In this document: positions 58,869-64,000 of the stretch, piece after piece | Numbering within the stretch: position 1 is the first letter of the stretch | How the letters are laid out: every line of letters begins with the position of its first letter | Assembly (NCBI GenBank): GCA_023391095.1 | Contig: JAEWBN010000022.1 | Coordinates: 310,001-374,000 of the forward strand | DNA: 64,000 nucleotides | DNA from: Pseudomonadota bacterium | Lineage (GTDB): Bacteria; Pseudomonadota; Alphaproteobacteria; Rhizobiales; Devosiaceae | Reading direction: 5' to 3' | The notes under the pieces: model-generated | What the model was told of the DNA's origin: nothing | Database searches by the model: none | The model's input: the letters and a program-made list of their open reading frames with translations, nothing else | Program-made: the position numbers and the translations under genes

Positions 58869-60019
58869 GCGGCAGATCCGGCAAAGAAGCGGCGCATGAA
58901 GGCCGCGTAGATCTCCGTGAGCCCCGTCAGGTCAGCCAGGGCGATATGCTCGTCTGCCTTGTGCATGGAAGGGCCGACAAGTCCGCATTCGACCACCGGC
59001 CCATATTGCGCGATGAACCGGGCGTCGGAAGTACCCCCGCCGGTGGAGTATTCCGGCTCCTTGCCGGCGTGCTCGGCAATCACTGCGGAGAGTGTTTCGA
59101 CATCCGCGCTCAGGGGGGAGAGGAATGAACGCGATGGCGTGCCCGACACCTCGAAGGCAATGTCAGTGCCGCGCGCGTCCACCTCTGCCAAGCGGGCGCG
59201 GACCCTGTCGGCCAGGGTTTCGGGTGTCCAGGTGTCGTTGAAGCGAATGTTGAAACGCAGCGATCCGGCCATGGGAATGACATTGGATACCGGATTGCCG
59301 ACATCGATGGTGGTCAGTTCGAGATTGCTTGCCGGAAAATGTTCGGTTCCCTCATCGAGCCGCATGGTGGTGAGGGCAGTTGCCACTGCGGCCAGGACCG
59401 GAAGCGGGTTGTTGGCCTTTTGAGGATAGGCGACGTGGCCCTGCGTGCCGGTGACGGTGACCTTGCCCGAGAGCGAGCCGCGACGGCCGATCTTGATGCT
59501 GTCGCCCAGCGTCTCGGCGGAACTGGGCTCGCCCACGATGGCGAAATCGAAGTGATGGCCGTTATCGGCCATCCAGCGAACCAGCTTCTCCGTGCCGTTG
59601 ATGGCGTCGGCTTCCTCGTCATTGGTGATGGCGAGCTGGATGGTGCCGGCTTCTGCGGGCAGCGCGGCGCAGGCCGCAACGAAGGCGGCGATGCCTGATT
59701 TCATGTCGGCAGCGCCGCGACCATAAAGGCGACCATCCGCCAAGCGCGGGGCAAAGGGGTCCGACGTCCAGTTCGCCCGGTCGCCGGGGGGCACAACGTC
59801 GGTATGCCCGGCAAAGAGCAGGCGGCGACCGCCCTGCCCCCGCGTGGCAAAAAGGTTGTCCACCGGATAGGAGCCGTCGCCTTCAAAGCGCAGGCGCGTA
59901 ACGGCGAAGCCGAGCGCCGCCAGTTCCTGCTCGAGAAGATCGAGCGCGCCAGCCTCCTCCGGGGTCACCGAAGGACAGGCGACAAGCCGCGAAAGAAGGT
60001 CGATGGGGTCTATGGCCAA
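58865..60019 (-). CDS. dapE: Succinyl-diaminopimelate desuccinylase
   Basis: A 384-residue M20-family dizinc hydrolase that releases LL-diaminopimelate in the lysine and peptidoglycan pathway. Metal and catalytic residues lie in FAGHTDVVPPGD (His, Asp), GRGAADMKSGIAAF (bridging Asp) and ITNDEEADAINGTEK (general base Glu). TTG at 60019 is the start, with AGGAGG upstream; it follows dapD by nine bases. Two membrane protein genes follow in the same operon. Confidence 0.96.
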   Translation of the reverse strand: MAIDPIDLLSRLVACPSVTPEEAGALDLLEQELAALGFAVTRLRFEGDGSYPVDNLFATRGQGGRRLLFAGHTDVVPPGDRANWTSDPFAPRLADGRLYGRGAADMKSGIAAFVAACAALPAEAGTIQLAITNDEEADAINGTEKLVRWMADNGHHFDFAIVGEPSSAETLGDSIKIGRRGSLSGKVTVTGTQGHVAYPQKANNPLPVLAAVATALTTMRLDEGTEHFPASNLELTTIDVGNPVSNVIPMAGSLRFNIRFNDTWTPETLADRVRARLAEVDARGTDIAFEVSGTPSRSFLSPLSADVETLSAVIAEHAGKEPEYSTGGGTSDARFIAQYGPVVECGLVGPSMHKADEHIALADLTGLTEIYAAFMRRFFAGSAA

Positions 60020-60028
60020 AGGGGCCTC

Positions 60029-60871
60029 CTAGTCGCGCAGGAGCTCGTTGATGCCGGTCTTGGAACGGGTCTGGGCGTCCACTGTCTTGACGATGACCGC
60101 GCAATACAGGCTTGGGCCCGGGGCGCCATCGGGCAAGGGCTTGCCGGGCAGGCTGCCTGAAACCACGACAGAGTAAGGGGGGACCTTGCCCATGTGAATC
60201 TCGCCGGTCTGGCGGTTCACGATCTTGGTCGAGGCGCCAATGAAAACGCCCATGGAAATGACCGAGCCTTCGCCCACGACCACGCCTTCGACGATTTCTG
60301 AACGCGCGCCGATGAAGCAATTGTCTTCGATGATGGTCGGATTGGCCTGCAGCGGCTCCAGCACGCCGCCAATCCCAACACCGCCGGACAGGTGAACGTT
60401 CTTGCCGATCTGGGCGCAGGAACCGACTGTAACCCAGGTATCGACCATGGTGCCATCATCGACAAAGGCGCCCAGGTTGACGAAGCTTGGCATCAGAATG
60501 GCGTTCCTGCCGATATAGGCGGACTTGCGCACAATGGCGCCGGGAACGGCACGGAAACCGGCTTCGCGCCAGGTATTGTCGCTCCAGCCTTCGAACTTGG
60601 TCGGCACCTTGTCCCACCAGGTGGAGCCCTGCGCGCCACCGGTCATCGGCTGATTGTCGTTGAGGCGGAAGGACAGCAGCACGGCCTTTTTCAGCCACTG
60701 ATTGACCTGCCACTCTCCGTCGACCTTTTCAGCCACGCGCGCCCTGCCGCTGTCGAGGAGCTCCAGCGCCGCATCGACTGCGTCGCGAATTTCCCCACGC
60801 GTCTCGAGATTGACCTCGGCGCGGTTTTCGAAGGCGGCCTCGATGGTTTCAGCGAGCTGGGCGTGGGACAT
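60029..60871 (-). CDS. dapD: 2,3,4,5-tetrahydropyridine-2,6-dicarboxylate N-succinyltransferase
   Basis: A 280-residue enzyme that succinylates tetrahydrodipicolinate, two steps before DapE. The left-handed beta-helix of hexapeptide repeats covers about 105-235 (for example GRNAILMPSFVNLGAFVDDG and ARSEIVEGVVVGEGSVISMG). Family features are the FRLNDNQPM segment and KVPPYSVVVSGSLPGK. ATG at 60871 with AAAGGAG upstream is preferred to a 36-codon extension. First gene of the dapD-dapE operon. Confidence 0.96.
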   Translation of the reverse strand: MSHAQLAETIEAAFENRAEVNLETRGEIRDAVDAALELLDSGRARVAEKVDGEWQVNQWLKKAVLLSFRLNDNQPMTGGAQGSTWWDKVPTKFEGWSDNTWREAGFRAVPGAIVRKSAYIGRNAILMPSFVNLGAFVDDGTMVDTWVTVGSCAQIGKNVHLSGGVGIGGVLEPLQANPTIIEDNCFIGARSEIVEGVVVGEGSVISMGVFIGASTKIVNRQTGEIHMGKVPPYSVVVSGSLPGKPLPDGAPGPSLYCAVIVKTVDAQTRSKTGINELLRD

Positions 60872-61072
60872 GGCTGCTCCTTTGGAATGTCGCGCGGACC
60901 ATAGCGGCGGGCGCATCGGTGTCAACGGCTGAGATTCTCTGATCCGCGCGCGGGGACTGGACAGCAAGAACGGCGACAATCTGTCACTTTTTGCGGAATG
61001 GGTAGCATACTATCTAACCTCCATCCATCGGGCGGACAGCACGTTCCGCCCGTTTCCATTGTGCAGGTTTAA

Positions 61073-62071
61073 ATGTCAACCAACCCAGCAAAATCCACCC
61101 CACGCCCGGTGCACCCCATACTCGCCCTCGCTGGGCTCACCGCAGGTCTTGGTGCCATTCTTGTGGTGCTGCTGGCGCTTTTCATCCTACCCTCGCTCAA
61201 GAGTGGCCCGCATGACCTGACGATTGGCTTGGTCGGCTCGCCCCAAGATGTGACGCTCATGGAAGAGAACCTCGCAGCGCTGCTTCCGGGGGCTTATAGG
61301 GTGCAGACATACCCCAGCGCAGAAAGCCTCTCGTCAGCCATCGTCCGTCGCGAAGTGGTCGGCGGCTATATTGCGCTGGAGAACGGCGTTGAAGCCCTGA
61401 TCGCGAGCGCGGGCTCCACGGCGATTTCAGGGACTCTGTCGGCTTCCGCCAGCGCCCTGGCGCAAACCATGGGATTGCCGGCTCAAGTTAAGGACGTGGT
61501 GCCGCTCCCGCCGAACGACCCATCCGGCATCGGCATTGGCGGGCTGACGTTTCCTCTTGTCTTTGGCGGCATCGTGCCGGTTGTGGCTTTCAAATCAGTG
61601 TTTCCGCGCCGCAACGGCTGGCGCCTGACCGGGATTGCACTCACATCGCTTGCGAGCGGCCTGATTGTGGCAGCTGTCCTGCAATTCTGGTTCGGCAGCA
61701 TTACGGACGCCTTGTGGCCGGTTACCGCCGCCATGGCCCTGGGTATAGCAGGAATGGCGCTGCCTCTGGCCGGGCTGCAAAATGTCTTTGGGGGCAAGGG
61801 CTTTACCATTGGCGCCATGGCCATGATGTTTCTGGGTAACCCATTGGCCGGGACGGCTACGACCGGAGCGTGGCTGCCCAACGGGCTTGGTTTTTTCGGG
61901 CAGTTGCTGCCTCCGGGCGCTACTGGCACCCTGGTTCGTTCAGCAGCCTATTTCGACTGGGCCGGGGGCGGAGCGGCAACGCTGACGCTGGCGCTCTGGA
62001 TCGCCGCGGGTGCAGCGCTTACGGCTATCGGCGTGATGCGTGACCGCGCCATTCCTCTGCCAGAGGAATGA
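61073..62071 (+). CDS. ABC-2 permease-like membrane protein (YhgE/DUF3533-like)
   Basis: A 332-residue protein: one N-terminal helix (about 17-40), a soluble extracytoplasmic domain (45-155) and five or six C-terminal helices. This layout, with DLTIGLVGSPQDVTLMEEN after the first helix and helices near 160-180, 188-210, 215-235 and 300-322, resembles YhgE/Pip or DUF3533 permeases of the ABC-2 type, which export a ligand or stand alone. No ATPase gene is adjacent, and the flanking genes (dapD, pheA) are unrelated. Start ATG 61073, weak ribosome-binding site. Confidence 0.65.
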   Translation: MSTNPAKSTPRPVHPILALAGLTAGLGAILVVLLALFILPSLKSGPHDLTIGLVGSPQDVTLMEENLAALLPGAYRVQTYPSAESLSSAIVRREVVGGYIALENGVEALIASAGSTAISGTLSASASALAQTMGLPAQVKDVVPLPPNDPSGIGIGGLTFPLVFGGIVPVVAFKSVFPRRNGWRLTGIALTSLASGLIVAAVLQFWFGSITDALWPVTAAMALGIAGMALPLAGLQNVFGGKGFTIGAMAMMFLGNPLAGTATTGAWLPNGLGFFGQLLPPGATGTLVRSAAYFDWAGGGAATLTLALWIAAGAALTAIGVMRDRAIPLPEE

Positions 62072-62077
62072 ACTGCA

Positions 62078-62100
62078 GCGCAGGGCCATCCGCCCTGCGC
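62078..62100. terminator. Hairpin between permease-like gene and pheA
   Basis: Perfect 9-bp stem GCGCAGGGC / GCCCTGCGC with loop CATCC in the 41-base gap between convergent genes. There is no T run of note, so it is either a weak or a Rho-assisted terminator for both strands. Confidence 0.6.
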
Positions 62101-62112
62101 ATTCTGCGACTG

Positions 62113-62934
62113 TCAATCCGCGGCCGGATAGACACCAAGGATGCGGAAGTAGTCGGTGAAGAAATTGAGCTCTTCGAAAGCAAGCTGGACGGCGACGTCG
62201 TCGGGGTGACCTTCGATGTCGGCATAAAACTGGGTCGCCGTGAAAGCGCCGCCCACCATGTAGCTTTCGAGCTTGGTCATGTTGACGCCGTTGGTGGCAA
62301 AACCGCCCATGGCCTTGTAGAGCGCCGCGGGCACGTTGCGGACGCGGAAGACAAAGGTCGTCTTGACCTTGCCCTGGTTGACCGCGCGCTTTTCTTTTGG
62401 CGAGAGCACCAGAAAACGCGTCGTATTATGGTCAGCGTCTTCGATGTTTTCGGCCAGCACGTCCAGGCCGTAGATCTGTCCGGCGAACCGGGAGGCAATC
62501 GCAGCGACCGACTTGTCTGCTTTCTGCGCGATCTCGCGGGCCGACCCGGCCGTATCGACGGCGTTGATGGTGCGATAGCCGTTCTGCGCAATGAACTTTC
62601 GGCACTGGCCGAGCGCAACCGACAGCGACTGCACAGCCTTGATATCCTCGAGGCGGGCGCCGGGCACTCCCAGAAGCGTCATCTCCACGCGCAGATAGGT
62701 TTCACCGATAATGTGCAGGCCACTTTCGGGCAGCAGGTGGTGAATGTCGGTAATACGCCCATACAGCGAGTTTTCCACCGGCACCACGGCGAAGTCAGCG
62801 CGCCCGGTCTGCACGGCATTGAGCGTTTCCTCGAAAGTCACGCAGCCGATGAACTCTTCGGTCGGGAACACGTTGGAGGCTGCGGCGTGGCTGAAAGCGC
62901 CGGGCTCGCCTTGAAAGGCGATCTTCTTGCTCAT
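62113..62934 (-). CDS. pheA: Prephenate dehydratase
   Basis: A 273-residue monofunctional prephenate dehydratase that converts prephenate to phenylpyruvate for phenylalanine synthesis. The catalytic domain (1-180) shows FQGEPGAFSHAAA, VPVENSLYGRITDIHHLL and the NTTRFLVLS motif. A C-terminal ACT domain (about 190-273) with KLESYMVGG and the GHPDD segment confers feedback by phenylalanine. No chorismate mutase domain is fused. ATG at 62934. Divergent from the membrane cytochrome c gene. Confidence 0.95.
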   Translation of the reverse strand: MSKKIAFQGEPGAFSHAAASNVFPTEEFIGCVTFEETLNAVQTGRADFAVVPVENSLYGRITDIHHLLPESGLHIIGETYLRVEMTLLGVPGARLEDIKAVQSLSVALGQCRKFIAQNGYRTINAVDTAGSAREIAQKADKSVAAIASRFAGQIYGLDVLAENIEDADHNTTRFLVLSPKEKRAVNQGKVKTTFVFRVRNVPAALYKAMGGFATNGVNMTKLESYMVGGAFTATQFYADIEGHPDDVAVQLAFEELNFFTDYFRILGVYPAAD

Positions 62935-63118
62935 GGCTGGGTTCCCAATAGTAGAGGCAGGCGGGTTTTGACGCGAGGGCACAAGACTGTCAATCTGAGC
63001 CGGCCGCGGATGCACCGGCCAAAGGATGGGGAATTGTCGCACCGAGGCTTTGCCCTGTTGCGCCCGATACGCCTAGCGACTATCTTCCGCGCGCACCGAA
63101 CTGGCTGGTTGAGGCCGA

Positions 63119-63134
63119 ATTTCCCCTGGGAAAT
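63119..63134. promoter_or_regulatory. Palindrome upstream of the cytochrome c gene
   Basis: ATTTCCC-CT-GGGAAAT, 7-bp perfect arms, 60 bases before the cytochrome c start codon, in the 259-base divergent region shared with pheA. It is a candidate operator or mRNA leader hairpin. No other feature is seen in this region. Confidence 0.4.
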
Positions 63135-63193
63135 CGAAGGTTGGGCCAGTTTCGCATATTCGTCCACTGGGGATGGACCGGCAGAGAGACCAA

Positions 63194-63997
63194 ATGGATT
63201 CGTTCGAGCTAAACAAAATCATGGGCGCCGTACTGGGCACTCTGTTGTTCGTCATGGGCATCGGCTTCCTGGCTGAGGCCATCTACCATCCCATCGAGGG
63301 CCGCGGTCCGGGCTACGCCTTGCCTGAACCCGAGGTTGTCGCTGCCGGCCCCGTCGAAGAAGTTCCGGCTGTGCCGCTCGGGGTCCTCCTGGCCAGCGCA
63401 AGCATTGATCGCGGCGCCGCTGCTGTCCGCAAGTGCCAGTCTTGCCACAATTTCGGCGAAGGCGAGCCCAACAAGCAGGGTCCGAACCTTTACCACATCG
63501 TCGGCGCAACCAAGGCGCACATGCCCGACTTTGCCTATTCCGACATTCTGCTCCAGCAGAAGGCCGAGGGTCAGGTCTGGTCGTATGAAAACCTGAACGC
63601 CTTCCTTGAAAACCCGCGTGGCTATGCTCCGGGCACCAAGATGGCCTTTGCCGGCGTCCGTTCGCCCGAAGAGCGCGCTGACATCCTGGCCTACCTGCAG
63701 ACCCTGTCGTCCGATCCGGTCCCGTTCCCTGAAGCGGAAGCTGCCGAAGAGCCCGCGCCGACTGCCGAGGAAGCCGGCACGCCCGTAGAAGAAGCTCCGG
63801 CTGGTGAAGTCACCCCGACCGAAGTGACCGCGCCTCCGGCCGAGACCGAGCCTGCAGTGCCGACCGGAGCCATCGAGACCCCGACCGAAACCCAGTCGGA
63901 CACCCCGATCCAGGGTACTCCGGAGGGTGATGTCGTGGCGCCCCCGGGCACCGATCCGGCGACCGATCCGGCCGCTGCGCCCGCTATCGGCCAGTAA
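63194..63997 (+). CDS. Membrane-anchored c-type cytochrome (CycM-like) with acidic tail
   Basis: A 267-residue protein. An N-terminal signal-anchor helix (about 8-30) is followed by a class I cytochrome c domain (65-172) with the heme motif CQSCH (81-85) and axial M150 in GTKMAFAG. A Pro/Ala/Glu/Thr-rich low-complexity tail of about 95 residues (175-267) follows, similar in composition to the linker of the PQQ dehydrogenase. CycM-type cytochromes carry electrons from the bc1 complex to an aa3-type oxidase. The ATG at 63194 is chosen. The stop TAA lies three bases from the window end. Confidence 0.92.
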   Translation: MDSFELNKIMGAVLGTLLFVMGIGFLAEAIYHPIEGRGPGYALPEPEVVAAGPVEEVPAVPLGVLLASASIDRGAAAVRKCQSCHNFGEGEPNKQGPNLYHIVGATKAHMPDFAYSDILLQQKAEGQVWSYENLNAFLENPRGYAPGTKMAFAGVRSPEERADILAYLQTLSSDPVPFPEAEAAEEPAPTAEEAGTPVEEAPAGEVTPTEVTAPPAETEPAVPTGAIETPTETQSDTPIQGTPEGDVVAPPGTDPATDPAAAPAIGQ

Positions 63998-64000
63998 GGT

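Overview
The window is GC-rich, densely packed chromosomal DNA of an alphaproteobacterium, most likely a member of the Hyphomicrobiales close to Devosia (inference from gene families, not from a marker-gene search). Pointers are a Shemin-type 5-aminolevulinate synthase, a short SRP RNA directly in front of dnaX, a dnaX product lacking the usual zinc cysteines, the dapD-dapE and pheA/membrane cytochrome c neighbourhoods, and a tctCBA tricarboxylate transporter with a two-component system. No phage, insertion sequence, CRISPR array, tRNA or rRNA was found. The only mobile-looking items are a small toxin-antitoxin pair and a few intergenic palindromic repeats.

0-12 kb is mostly housekeeping: a DUF1499 protein, a DUF898/M48 protease pair, PdxH, a J-domain chaperone, the tRNA t6A enzyme Sua5, a class II deacetylase-like hydrolase, XseB, a Sco-type copper chaperone overlapping TlyA, a CAP-domain lipoprotein, an APH(6)-like kinase and uronate isomerase. 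12-21 kb holds a signalling and uptake locus. It has a 55-residue membrane peptide, an OmpR-type regulator, and a TctE-like histidine kinase continuing in one frame into a periplasmic solute-binding domain. Facing these are tctA, tctB and tctC, preceded by a GAF-GGDEF-EAL protein.

21-32 kb reads as a periplasmic sugar oxidation and copper respiration block. It contains a membrane PQQ glucose dehydrogenase, CtaG, a CopD-like protein, a DUF2231 protein on the opposite strand, a lipoprotein CuA subunit II, a subunit I carrying a III-like extension (with unusual residues at both proton-channel positions), CutC, a ROK sugar kinase and a gluconolactonase-like protein. 32-41 kb carries small envelope proteins, a MerR regulator with a textbook 19-bp-spacer promoter, a xylose-dehydrogenase-like SDR behind a perfect 20-bp palindrome, an acyltransferase-like gene divergent from hemA (which has an FNR/FixK-type box), a TetR regulator with an operator before an alpha/beta hydrolase, and a FixJ-like regulator whose phospho-acceptor Asp is Asn.

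41-50 kb has MscL, a PAS hybrid histidine kinase, SthA, a LOG-family protein, DUF817, RluE, a cysteine hydrolase, ankyrin and SH3 proteins, DUF1801 and a Phd/VapC-type pair. 50-64 kb is core information processing and biosynthesis: SRP RNA-dnaX-ybaB-recR, rmuC, def-fmt-truA, dapD-dapE with two membrane proteins, an ABC-2-like membrane protein, pheA and a membrane-anchored cytochrome c.

Start codons were reassigned by hand where a Shine-Dalgarno sequence or family length argued for it. TTG and GTG starts are frequent. Many neighbours overlap by 1-4 bases (ATGA, GTGA, TGATG), which points to translational coupling.
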